This document shows positions 10,749-21,087 of a stretch of DNA of 64,000 bases, piece by piece. Under the pieces are notes generated by a model. The model saw nothing but the letters and a program-made list of their open reading frames with translations. It had not been told where the DNA came from and made no database searches. Each line of letters opens with the position of its first letter. Within the stretch, counting starts at the first letter, position 1. The translations under genes and the position numbers were made by a program. The DNA is from Rosellinia necatrix (Eukaryota > Ascomycota > Sordariomycetes > Xylariales > Xylariaceae). Location of the stretch: NCBI GenBank assembly GCA_021209875.1, contig JAGYVD010000001.1, positions 7,068,001 to 7,132,000 on the forward strand. Direction: 5' to 3'.

Positions 10749-12624
10749 CGAGAGTGGTTAGCTCGAGAGGATCGGCGCTGGGGCTCGCCAGTCGCAGGGG
10801 GGCTGCCGCAGGAGCAGAACAGGTTAGCATCGACGACCAAGTTACTAACTACAACGTGTATAACTAGTATATACTACCCCGCAAGTATGGTGCTGAAGAC
10901 CGAATTGGGTATGCTAAATTCCTTGGGGGGTTGGGAGGGTTTTGGCTCACAGTAGCTCGCGACTCGTGCTGGGAAACGGTAGAAATTGTGGGTTCGCTGT
11001 TCGTCGTTAGTAGGTACCGTACCTAAGTGTCCCTGTCACCTATTCGTGGGCCTAGGTACTTAGTTGGTGTATTTCAAGTTGTGAGTCTGTTGGATCGATG
11101 TGGGTTGCTATGAATCCCTTCCGCGCTAAGCTGTCGTTGGGCTTGGCCCTCTTTATCTGACGAAGGACCCCCCAGGACCCTCCTCTCCTCTACCTACAGG
11201 TATCGACCTAAGTGCAACGCAATAGGTAGCTAGGCAGTCAGGTCACCACTGAAACCGGATTAACTTCGACCGGGAAGGGGCGGCAAAACCACAGGTAGTC
11301 CAGTCCCTCAATTGGTCTGTTGCCTGATACTTGACCCGTTTCTTCTTCACCTCTTCTTTCTCTTCATGGTAGCTCTGTATCCCCTCGGCATGTCCCACGC
11401 CCACTCCCAAGGACGAGCGATGTCGAACCAAAGGCTCTACCGGATAGCGACATGACGGGCGTGTAGCGTAACATGCCGTGTCACATCTGAGATGCGGGTA
11501 GGCCCGAGAAGGCCCGAATCGCTGACGGCGGTATGTATGTGTGCACCCATTCTTTCTAGGTAGGATCGCCGTGTTTTTGCATTTGATACAAAATGGTGGG
11601 CGAAGAAAAGGGATGTTGTATTGGGAATGGGTTGGTGGAATCCTCGCTGTCCAGTGGCCAGCTGAAACATGGTAGTAGACTTACGCCTTCCCTCCCTGCA
11701 ATACACATAGTAATTATTTGCATGTTATGTATGTATGTATGTATGTATGTATGTATGTATGTATGTATGTATGTATATGTATGTATATGTATGTATATGT
11801 ATGTACTTGCCGGCCTTCCATATGTTGTCGAGATACCCACTGGAAAAACTAGTGGTGCATTGCATGAGCCAAGGTTTCCCAACGTGCTGGGTGATAAGGC
11901 AAGCTGCCACAACATCGGTATACATACATCCATTGTAACGGCTCCTAATCTCGGCACTCTCATTAACCGAGAGTTGTTGACAAACATTGACAAATTTTGT
12001 GACCCTATAAAAAACATCGGAGATTATAAGACCTCGGATTTTTATAGTGAAGCACAAAGCGCATGAAGGCCTCTGAACGTAACTGCACTATTACAACTCT
12101 CATAGCCGGTCTACAAATCACAGATAAGGACAGGGACAGACACAGGGATAGGCGCAGCACTGCCAACACTGCCAAGACGTATATGTATAGACACATTGGC
12201 GAAACCTAAGTGTTATCATTATTCCGTCGAGTCCGCCTCGGAATAGCCATATCGCCACTGAGAATGCCAAGTATTAACTACGGGTAAGTAGTATATGCTA
12301 CCATATGCTTTCTTATCGTGTTGTTTGGTAAACGCCTTCGATCTTTGAGCAATCTACATGGACACATGACACCCATCCTCTATCCTTTCTCCAGTTATCA
12401 AACTACCTGGGTACCTTTCAAATAAGAGTCCCTATTCCATTCCAGAATTATTGGTCTATGGAACCGCAGTCATCGTTCTCGATTTTCAAACCAATATTCC
12501 GTTCGCTTGCTATGATCACGCCCAGGGCCTGCGCCGTTTCAAAATCAAGAGTTATAAGGGAAACCGCCTAAAAGAAAATAATGGCGGCCATTGCGGCAAA
12601 CACGAGATGGGGGGCCGGGGGCCT
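10749..12624. other. Intergenic region
   Basis: About 1.9 kb holding the kinase promoter side and the region beyond the frq stop codon. It includes an ATGT tetranucleotide array. Longer open frames across that array are repeat-derived. No gene is recognised. Confidence 0.5.
11726..11804. repeat. (ATGT)n tetranucleotide microsatellite
   Basis: Near-perfect ATGT units over about 79 bp, with three units interrupted by TATATG towards the 3' end. Confidence 0.95.
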
Positions 12625-15624
12625 TCAAGCATCTTCCATGGAACTATAATACCCGCTACCGGGACCGCCGGCAGTAGCGGCTGAACTGGCAGTATTGTTC
12701 TTTGACAATGGCGGCATCGAGCAACCATCTTCCCCTTTGATTCCCGACGTTCGATGGACGTTTCTAGAGGCCACGCTGGCGCTAGGATTGAAGTCCCGGC
12801 CGTCCGAGTGTTCATCCTCCTCATCGTTGCCAGAAAGATCGCGGTTGTCGGAGTCCGGACTGCATTCCAGCATAGGTCGTTTAGAGAGAATACTCCTCTC
12901 TGAAGACACCGATATGTCCTCGTCCAGGCTATTATCGGAATCATCGGAATCCGAATCGCGTGATGGGAAATAGTAGGTTGGCGGCGGTAATTGCACAGGA
13001 GGTAGGTGATACGCCTCACTGGTGACATATCTAACCGAGGCGGGCATCACCTCGCGTGTTAGATTACACCTAGGTACCGAGGATTTAGTCGATATTAAAG
13101 CCAGTCTGCCGGCTATCGAATCCACTGCCCCCTGTGACCCGGCCGCGACACGACCAAGGTGATCGACGGCGGGCTGGGATGTCGGCAAAACAACCTCATC
13201 GGGCCTGTCATGATGGTCGCCGTTATCGTCGTCGGTCGTCAATGCCTGGATTGGACGCCTAGTAGAAACGACAATCACAAAGTGGTCTTCGGGATATACG
13301 CCACCCAGGCCACTAGCCTCAAGTTTGGTCAATACACCTTGTTGGTCGGAGTCGGACCACGGGAAGTCGGCTTCAACACAACCGTCGCTTTCACCTCCTG
13401 AGTCTGGATCCACAATGGCGGGGTATGGGTAGGGCTCGCTCAGTGGCCTGAACGGAATTGAGGATCCGGATGTGGATCGGTGGGTGGAGGGACGGTGAAC
13501 CAGGTGGAGACGAACGGAGCTCTCCTGCATTGGTTGATCGCCCGATGATGTCATACCGTACGTGTCTGGAGACACTTCACCCGAGTCACCTGAGAGATCT
13601 GTGCAGAACGGCGCCCCGCTGTAGTAAATAATAGCGCCATCACGTCGGCGTTTGCGCTGCGACCGACCGTTAGAAACACCACTGGGGTTTCGTTTCGAAT
13701 AGGGCCCGTCGTTGCTGTCGGATTGCTCGGTTGACTGAGGACTGCCATCCTCGACCGATGTGTGTCCATCGTACGATCTGGTCTGATGGGATGCGAAGAG
13801 GGGTTTGTAGTGGAAGCTCTGGGAAGAATCGAATTTTTGAACACCCAGGCTGATCTTGCTTTCTTTCTGCTTCCTCTTCTTCTTCGGCCTATCGTTCTCG
13901 TTTGACTCATACGTGTCCTCGCTAGAGCGCTCGCTCTGGGACTTGGTGCCACTGTCGCTGGTGAACCTGGTGCCCTCATCTCCGCCGCGCCATCGTATCT
14001 TTCGGCCGTCGGGAGACAGCTGGAATTTGGTACTCTTTTCCGACACGGCACTCCGGATGAAGTCCGGGGTGACATTGAGGATGTGCAGCTGCGCCAGGTT
14101 GCCGAGAAGATTGAGATAGACCCAACCTTCAGCGTCGGGCGACACGTCTCTTGCTGAAAAGTGCGCTTGGGATTCAGGTGCCAGAATCCCCAAATGACGT
14201 ATGTATTCCATGTTCTCCGCAGGGACCTGTCTCCGATCAGGGTCCAAGTCGCGTGGGCGGGTGGGTCTCTGCTCCTCTGAGGCCTGCGTCTTCTCTTGCG
14301 GTGATGTATTTTTAGCTTCTGTCGCTCGCCTCCGGCTACTTCCGCTGCCTTGCCCGCTGCCGCTGCCGCTATCCTTGTCATTGTCGTGGGAATTGGATTG
14401 GTCGGCAGAGGAATGGGGATTTGAGTACAACTGTGACCGGGTGTGTGTATTCGATGCAGAGGCGACGGTGTGTGGGCGACCCGCGCGCTTATCCCCGGAT
14501 CGTATCATAGCCTCCCGGGTGCCTTCTTGGGCCGGCGTGGCTTTAGGTGCGGCACTTCCCATTTCGGTATCATCTGCCTTTGGTAGCGTGGGCTTTGATG
14601 GCAGCTTTTGATCGGCCAGCTGGTCAGGCGGGTAGCCCACGCTGCCTGTGAAAAGTTGTTCTAGTCGTTTGACGACAAGCTTTTTCTTTTCATACTCGGT
14701 CATTCTGGCCGGGCCCGGTCCCGGCCAAAGCCCTTCGGGAATGTCTCGCAGATAATCTTCGATGTTCTGGGTCGATCGTACCCGACTCGGCCGAACCCTG
14801 GCGGGATGTGGGTGAGACGATGAACTTGGTCCTGTTCCCATAGAGGCATAAGCCGAGTCCACGGGCCTCGAGTTGGAACCCGAGGTAGACGAGGCGTGTT
14901 TTGAAGCCGATGACTCCTTGGACTTGCCCGACACCTTCTTCCGGCTCGTAGAGGCCCCAGTGCTTGAACGATCGAGCTTGGTGGTAAAGTCTCGTAGCGT
15001 AGCTTCCAGTTCTCTTCTCTTCCTACTAGGGAGACCATGCACTTTGACTTCGAAGAGCTTGTCATTCCGGAGGGAATCTGGACCCATCTGCTTGAGCCTC
15101 TTTAATTCCTCCCTCAAGCGCTTGTTTTCAATCGTCAAATCGTCGATCACGCTCCGGTAATCTCCGACGCTACTACTCTTGGTCACGCTCGGTCGAAAGG
15201 AAGCACCACGACTTCGGCCATGTCTATACGGTGGGACTGGTGGTGGCACAACTCTATGCGTCTCTTCATTTGAGGAGTCCGTCTCTTTCTGGAAAAATGG
15301 AGGATCGACGTCCATAGCGCTGGAATCTAGGGTGCCGATAGCGTTCTGATTGGACTGATCGAACCACTGCCTCGGGTCGCTCCGTCCTGTGTCATTGCTT
15401 TCCTCTGACGGATTCCTACTAGGCGCCTTCGTTTGCGCCATGGACGTACCCGGGTGGGCTTCCGGAGAAGCAGGCGCGTGGTGCCGTCTCGAAGCATTTT
15501 GGGCGAGGCGATGATACCGCAGAGTGACGGAGTTTTCGGGCGAGGTTCTTCGAGGGTTGGTAGAAGTGATAGTGGTGGCATGTGGCAGATTTATACCCTC
15601 TTGCGTGTTCTTGGGGTCTGCCAT
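12625..15624 (-). CDS. frq: Circadian clock protein FREQUENCY (FRQ)
   Basis: Single open frame of 999 residues, close to the 989 of Neurospora FRQ. Diagnostic blocks in order are RRTSPENSVTLR (25-36), SDPRQWFDQSN (82-92), MDVDPPFFQKETDSSNE (104-120), the coiled coil DYRSVIDDLTIENKRLREEL (155-174), KVHGLPSRKRRELEATLRDF (194-213), VDSAYASM, KKKLVVKRLEQLFTG (313-327), RPTRPRDLDPDR (453-464), EGWVYLNLLGNLAQLH (499-514), FQLSPDGRKIRWRGG (534-548), the basic signal KKKRKQK (581-587), GAIIYYSGAPFCTDLSGD (663-680), SGLGGVYPEDHFVIVVSTRR (771-790) and the tail SGYYSSMEDA. In Neurospora these cover the dimerisation coil, casein kinase 1 contacts, nuclear signal and FRH-binding segment. FRQ with FRH and CK1 inhibits the White Collar Complex and closes the clock loop. 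The internal Met104 matches the short-FRQ start of Neurospora. No internal intron is needed. Confidence 0.95.
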   Translation of the reverse strand: MADPKNTQEGINLPHATTITSTNPRRTSPENSVTLRYHRLAQNASRRHHAPASPEAHPGTSMAQTKAPSRNPSEESNDTGRSDPRQWFDQSNQNAIGTLDSSAMDVDPPFFQKETDSSNEETHRVVPPPVPPYRHGRSRGASFRPSVTKSSSVGDYRSVIDDLTIENKRLREELKRLKQMGPDSLRNDKLFEVKVHGLPSRKRRELEATLRDFTTKLDRSSTGASTSRKKVSGKSKESSASKHASSTSGSNSRPVDSAYASMGTGPSSSSHPHPARVRPSRVRSTQNIEDYLRDIPEGLWPGPGPARMTEYEKKKLVVKRLEQLFTGSVGYPPDQLADQKLPSKPTLPKADDTEMGSAAPKATPAQEGTREAMIRSGDKRAGRPHTVASASNTHTRSQLYSNPHSSADQSNSHDNDKDSGSGSGQGSGSSRRRATEAKNTSPQEKTQASEEQRPTRPRDLDPDRRQVPAENMEYIRHLGILAPESQAHFSARDVSPDAEGWVYLNLLGNLAQLHILNVTPDFIRSAVSEKSTKFQLSPDGRKIRWRGGDEGTRFTSDSGTKSQSERSSEDTYESNENDRPKKKRKQKESKISLGVQKFDSSQSFHYKPLFASHQTRSYDGHTSVEDGSPQSTEQSDSNDGPYSKRNPSGVSNGRSQRKRRRDGAIIYYSGAPFCTDLSGDSGEVSPDTYGMTSSGDQPMQESSVRLHLVHRPSTHRSTSGSSIPFRPLSEPYPYPAIVDPDSGGESDGCVEADFPWSDSDQQGVLTKLEASGLGGVYPEDHFVIVVSTRRPIQALTTDDDNGDHHDRPDEVVLPTSQPAVDHLGRVAAGSQGAVDSIAGRLALISTKSSVPRCNLTREVMPASVRYVTSEAYHLPPVQLPPPTYYFPSRDSDSDDSDNSLDEDISVSSERSILSKRPMLECSPDSDNRDLSGNDEEDEHSDGRDFNPSASVASRNVHRTSGIKGEDGCSMPPLSKNNTASSAATAGGPGSGYYSSMEDA

Positions 15625-16498
15625 TGTTGATCAACGTGATTACATGAATCTATAGTTATGTATTGGTCTGCAGGTGCACTTCTTCCTGGTGGGCATTGTG
15701 GTTGTTGGTCAACAATGACACATCAGCAAGCCACAAGGTGCGTGCTGGTATCTTCGTCGATCTATACTCGGGTCAACTACTGGTCGTATTGGCCGTGCTG
15801 GTCTGTTCGAACAACGGTGGGGTAATAGGCGTTGGGTGTTATACTGAGGAGTGCTTGCTGTCAGTGGGAGGGAGGGATGGAGACGGGCAGGCAGGCCAAT
15901 CTTGGCCCGAAGCCACGATGGTGGTTATATAGCTGACCCGAGATGGGTGGGCGGAGACGTGCAAGGTTGTAGAATTCCGTGCCCTAGGATGACTGATGGC
16001 ACACTCTTTGGGGAAGGTGTAACGCCATCTTCGATGCCGCTTAACGAAAGGGGTCCAAAGAAGGGGTTAGATGTCGGGTAGGGTGGATTGCGACGTCATA
16101 CGTACAGCGGCCAGGTTGGACCCAGCAGCAGTGGGCTTGTCTAATTCCATCGACTGGCTTACACCGCACCCATCCACTGGGTACCTACTGCCATGCACCG
16201 CAGACGCTTTAGCTGCGGGTGGGTATGGGGACAGAATCGGACTGGAGGCACGCGAATAATCACAGGGCACAACGGCAGAAGACAGGACACGGAGGAGTCT
16301 GCATGGCAGCAGATGGATGTGGCCAAGATCAGAGGCGACTTGCGGGCATTGCCGCGATAAACAACGCATAAAGGGACCAAGGAGGAGCAGGAAGGGAGCC
16401 GAAAGGATGCTTGAGAGCTAAACGCCATGGGCGATGGATAGGGTGGGTGGAAGGAACGGTGGTGGGATGGGGCCACAGCGAGTGGCCGAGACTCTGGG

Positions 16499-16529
16499 TG
16501 TGTGTGTGTGTGTGCGCGCGCGTGCGTGT
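16499..16529. repeat. (GT)n-(GC)n alternating purine-pyrimidine tract upstream of frq
   Basis: About 30 bases of uninterrupted GT then GC alternation lie roughly 0.9 kb upstream of the frq start codon. Such tracts can adopt Z-DNA under supercoiling (established knowledge). A role here is only inferred. Confidence 0.8.
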
Positions 16530-16737
16530 TGCCTGGGCATGGGACAGAGAGAGGCGGAGGCAGAGGCAGGAGGATGGAGAGGTTGGCCTCGCATCGAGAT
16601 TGCGCAACGGAGCGAAGCTGAGCAAGGCGGACGAATCCAATAGCAGCCTGAGGTACCACAGGTAGGTATGGAGTTAGAAGTACTTACTTACCTAATGCGT
16701 CGAGACTCACGATGTAGCGTAGGTGAGCAGGCCGAGA

Positions 16738-16753
16738 GATCGGAGAGGGATCG
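16738..16753 (-). promoter_or_regulatory. Candidate White Collar (light/clock) box
   Basis: On the frq sense strand this reads CGATCCCTCTCCGATC. It contains GATCC and then CGATC, which fits the published Neurospora LRE consensus GATNC-CGATN with the same N in both halves. It lies about 1.12 kb upstream of the frq start codon. Position and match are seen; binding is inferred. Confidence 0.35.
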
Positions 16754-16994
16754 TGGGGAGAGCAAGACGAGCACCGTGTGCTCAGTGCTCAGTGCTGGGA
16801 CGGGGATGGGGATGCGATTCATTGACTATCAGGCCACTGGGAAGAGCCGGCGAAGAAGGACGTGAATGCCTTCGCCCACTGGGCCGTGGTCTGGCGGCGG
16901 TTCATATTGTGCTCGATTGTCGGGCCACAACTAGGCTGGCTGGCGCTGGTGAGGATGGACAGCGAAGGTGACGAAAAACGAGATGGGAACAGGG

Positions 16995-17011
16995 CGATAC
17001 TCGATCTCGAT
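16995..17011. promoter_or_regulatory. Cluster of three CGAT cores upstream of frq
   Basis: CGAT occurs three times within 17 bp, with starts at 16995, 17002 and 17008, about 1.38 kb upstream of the frq start. White Collar sites are built from repeated GATN cores, so this is a second candidate clock/light box. Confidence 0.25.
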
Positions 17012-17128
17012 GCCCTCCAATGCCCGGGCGTGGATCGGATAACAGGGTCTCCATCTACATACATAACCACGACCTGCTTGCCACAGCGGCGTTATGTACC
17101 TCCATACCTACCAAGGCAACTTAATTAC

Positions 17129-17290
17129 TTCCCTACCTAGGTAGGTACCTACCGACTAGCAGACTACCTAGGTAGGTACTACCTAGTATCCAGAAGACCA
17201 CTAGAATGTCCGCTGGCACCGCCAAGATACCCTCGTACGTATGTACCTAGCCTACCTATAGGTACCTACCTAGGTAGGTAGGTAACAGGT
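17129..17290. repeat. Cluster of TACCTAGGTAGGTA palindromic repeats
   Basis: Runs of ACCTACCTAGGTAGGT and related TAGGTACCTA units recur at 17131-17153, 17164-17180 and 17242-17284. Similar units appear at about 18181-18198 and 18319-18337. Most are self-complementary around CCTAGG or GGTACC. Looser copies occur elsewhere in the window (about 32,815-32,860 and 39,190-39,240). Confidence 0.8.
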
Positions 17291-20200
17291 AACGGGTATG
17301 GTTATATGTACATGCGTTCATATGTACTCCGCCCAGACCCCGTCCCAGGGTGTAGTGCGGTGCATGGTGGAGTGCTGATCCAGGGTCTTGCCCCACCCTC
17401 GCCGTCCACTGCGCTAGTGACGTCTGTTTCTGTTCCTTGCGTGAAGGGCTTCCTCCTTCCCAAGAGCAGTAAGTAGTTATGACTTACACAGGACGGACTT
17501 GGCTGTCATCCTCTTAGGGCCAGTGCTATCCCCCGGATGGCCCCTCTGGATGATACCTACTGCACTTAAGGTACCAAATCAGCCCGCCGCTGCTAGTACA
17601 TAACAGGGTAAGGCCATATGTGCACCACGCAATAGCTTGCGTCTACGACAGCTACCTAACCCATTAAGATGTAGGTAGGCAAATACATATGTCCAATCCT
17701 AGATTGATCGCTGGCCCGAGAGCCCAAGCAGCTTTACGGCAGAGGGAGGGTTTTGGGATATGTTTTGAGTGCATAATGCAACTGGTAGGTTAGGTGCCTT
17801 TGGTTGGTACCTACGCGTTAGACGTCAAATGATCTGACACAAAAATTTTCAAGGGACTTTGATCTATAAACCACCTAACCCAGGCGCTTTAGTGCTAGTA
17901 TAGGTATACTTACTTAAGTCGGTACCGGCTCACTAGTACTGATACCTATCTGAGTGCCTACCAAGCAGGCTTGTAGCGGTGGGTTACATGGTCTGGCTAC
18001 AGGTGAAGGAAACAATACGATTGGCCAGAGCTTCAAGAACCGATTGATGTTGTGTACACTATCTCATTTTGCTACAAGCCTGTATCGCCGTTATGTAGAA
18101 CACAACTACGGTGCTCTCACTGTGAGCGATGCCCAGTCCGTATTATGAACCCCACGCTACTCTGCCTGCCTACGGCACATACCTACCTAGGTAGGTACTT
18201 GGTAGTTATCTGGTAAGCTGTCCGGTCTGTTGGAGGTACCAAGTGCTTTAGGTGAGCAAATACCCATAGTGGGTAGTTAGTTATACCATGGTTGACCCCA
18301 CATGACATGTAAAAGTAGTACCTACCTAGGTAGGTAGTTACAGGTGCCGTTAGGTTGGTGGTGAAATTACAGCCATACCTAGGAAGAAAACAAAATAGAG
18401 CAAAGCGATCCATCACAAACGGGAACACCTGGCAAGCTCAGACTATTGTTTCCGCGTTGATCAAACATGGGTTCGTGTGCACTGCCGGCAGGGTGACCAG
18501 GAGGGCCCAATGGCCGGGGGTACCGCATTGGGCCATGGTCCTGCGATCGTGATATGTGTGGGCATCGACGGTCTCGGGACAACAGCATTGGCCCTGAAAA
18601 AAAAAATCACTAGACATGAAAACCGTGCCCCTGCTTCCCCTGCTTCCCCTCGTCAGCAACCCTCGCCAGCAACCTTCGCCAGCAACCCTCGCCAATAACC
18701 GTCGCCAGCCAGCATTGGAACACTCATCAGCCGCCAGCCCTCCCGCCAAGGGAACCGGGCTACGGTCATATGCACTGGATACTTCTGTACGTAGTACTTC
18801 TGCACAAGTACTTATTCCTCCATGTCTCATCGACCAAACGAGAGCCGAACCCGATTTCGTAGGGCATGTCCTGATGTTGTTCGGAGACCCTTCTCGTCAT
18901 GCTCCGGTCCCACCTGTCCGCTAGTCAGGCACAGGGCCATACAAAATGGGCGCTATGATATCACGGGCCCGGTTTAAGCGACGAGTGTCTCGACGATGTG
19001 CTGTCTGGTTCTCGCTCATGTGCCTGGGGGTTTGCGTTAAGCCGCCCGGCACTAGCAAATGATGGCTGGGCAGCAGAGGTGGTCATGGCGAGCTGGGGCG
19101 TTCTCGAGATGTACACTAGACGGCCGGGACCGAAACCTTGGTCCACGATCGACAAGTCTGCCGCCAGCAATGCAGGGTAGCTGGGGGACGCCGTGCCATT
19201 CGGAATGATCTCCAGGGCCCAACCCATAGAACCCAATCGAACTCCTGGCTGGTACTCCTGGCTGGTACCCTTCCCTCTAACCGACCGCCAGGATGCATAA
19301 CACCCACGTGAGAAGATTCCAACCGAAACACCAAGCCAGCATATATCCCGATAGTCAAAAGGCCGGTTCCCTATAACCCAAGCGGTGTATATAGACACTA
19401 TATATATATATATATATAGACAGTATATATAGACGGTATATATAGTACAAGGCCAGGTTCGAGGTTCGCATATGTACTTATACACCCCCACACAACCGCG
19501 CCGTTGATTGGTGTACAATACAGACATACAGACAACGGCCACGTTGGCTCGAGTGCTGGAGGATGTTTGATGTCTTCGGTATACGATAGCGTGATGTAAT
19601 CCGAACGAAATTGTGGGACATGGCGAAATACAGAGCCGCCGGCCATTAGCAATACCTCTTCGTACGGACTAGTACGGACCAGCAATGCAACACGCCGCGC
19701 TATTCTGGAATGTTGTCCCCCTCGCATCTCGATGCAGGCGCCGATGCCTTGTAGGAATCACATGAGCATCGGCCTCTCCATCGACGTCCCCGATTGGCTA
19801 TTGTCGGATGGCAGTACGTAAGATGCAGCTTCGTGTGCTTTCTTCCGTACTGCCTACCTGCCTACACCACCTGGACACCTCCTTCTGTCGATCGGCGCCA
19901 GGAACAGCCCAACTTCTTCCCCTCGCGCACAGCTCTCCCAACCGTGACCATAGGAGGTGGACGACCCTCTCCTGAGGCTTCTCGGCCCTTTCGCCCGAGC
20001 TAGAGACCCCGGCTGGGCCTGGCGGTAGGGCGAGTAGCAGCCTCTCCTGGCTGCAGCGCCGTATGGTCTCCAGGGGTATGGATGTATTCCGGGGCGCGGA
20101 GCCGCTCGCGCAGTTTGATCCCGCCAGAAAGGGGCGGCTATATGCGGCTGTCTGGCGAGAGACCACTCCCCTTCGAAAATGAGAGATCGCTTCGTAGTAT

Positions 20201-21087
20201 GCGGCTCTTGCCTCGCAGCAGATTGCCCGCGACCTAGCTACCCGTGATGTGAGCCCGCGTTGCCGAGCGTCGCCTGTTTGTCCAACCCCGGGAGCCGTTA
20301 GACGAGTTGTGTGCCAGGGTCGCCTGTGCAGGTATCGGCGCGACGGAATATCCCCCGACCATCTGACTGTCAATCCGGGGATCCGGGTCTCCATCCTCGG
20401 AAACCTGCCTTGGCCCGAGTCCGGGGTCTAGACTAATGCCTGCTCGGAACGGCAGACGAGAAGCGTCCTATTTGGTCACCTCAAACGTCTAGGAGCCGAG
20501 GAGCTTAGGTAAAGGGGATTCGGGTTTTGGTCTGCTTGTGCCTCATCATGTTTCAACTTGCTAATCCGTCTCCCGCATGCCATGTCACCCGAGACATCCA
20601 TATCCCTTGATAGTTATGTGGCTTGACGGTCTTGGCCGATTGATTAATCTTGTGTCCCTTCGATTCCTGCGTGCATATCTTAACGTTATGGGGGGCTGAC
20701 CGTGGGCCCTGCCTTGGACCTAGGATGGGAAGGGGAGACAAAGAACTTTGGAGGCCAAATTCTAATTCGAACCTGTTTGTCCGGCACACATAGGCATGCA
20801 CACCACCAACCTTGGCATCGTTTAGTCGGTTTCCTAAAACGGACGGACGCGGAGTAGCTGAGATTCCGGTTATATTTGGATTCTTGGCGTGCCAAGAGAG
20901 ACGAAAACCCCCTCTGGCCTTCTGGGTCCGCCGCTTTCCAGACTCTGGCGTTGGGGCATCGTGGACTGACGAATCTGAGACCCTGATAGCGCGGATTTTG
21001 CGGCGTTTCGGCGCGTGGAGCATGCGTAATCGTCAACCGCGGTCTCCCGTGCTGTGATTTCGTTCGATTCCTACGCCGTCAAGGAAA

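Larger units (their letters stand above)
15625..21087. other. Long intergenic region upstream of frq
   Basis: About 5.5 kb between the divergent frq (-) and GH125 (+) starts. The first 1.5-2 kb should hold the frq leader and promoter, which are long in Neurospora. It contains candidate light/clock boxes, a GT/GC tract, and a cluster of TACCTAGGTA-type palindromes. From about 18,400 to 21,000 only short, unconserved open frames are seen, some crossing a TA-rich patch near 19,400. Confidence 0.6.

Noticed and set aside
11726..11804. CRISPR-like array
   Set aside because: It is a plain tetranucleotide microsatellite with no spacers, and the organism is a eukaryote.
11556..12066. Open frames of about 150 codons around 11,600-12,060 on both strands
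   Set aside because: They run across the ATGT microsatellite and show tandem YIHT or YVCM repeats. No conserved part exists outside it.
18438..20394. Several 100-198 codon open frames upstream of the GH125 gene
   Set aside because: No domain, no signal peptide, no coherent splice pattern, and Arg/Ser/Cys-rich composition typical of random frames.
21060..21075. GTTCGATTCC as a tRNA B-box (also similar strings near 5,865 and 20,765)
   Set aside because: Flanks do not form a T-arm or acceptor stem, and the 5,865 string is within prefoldin coding sequence. No tRNA is supported in the window.
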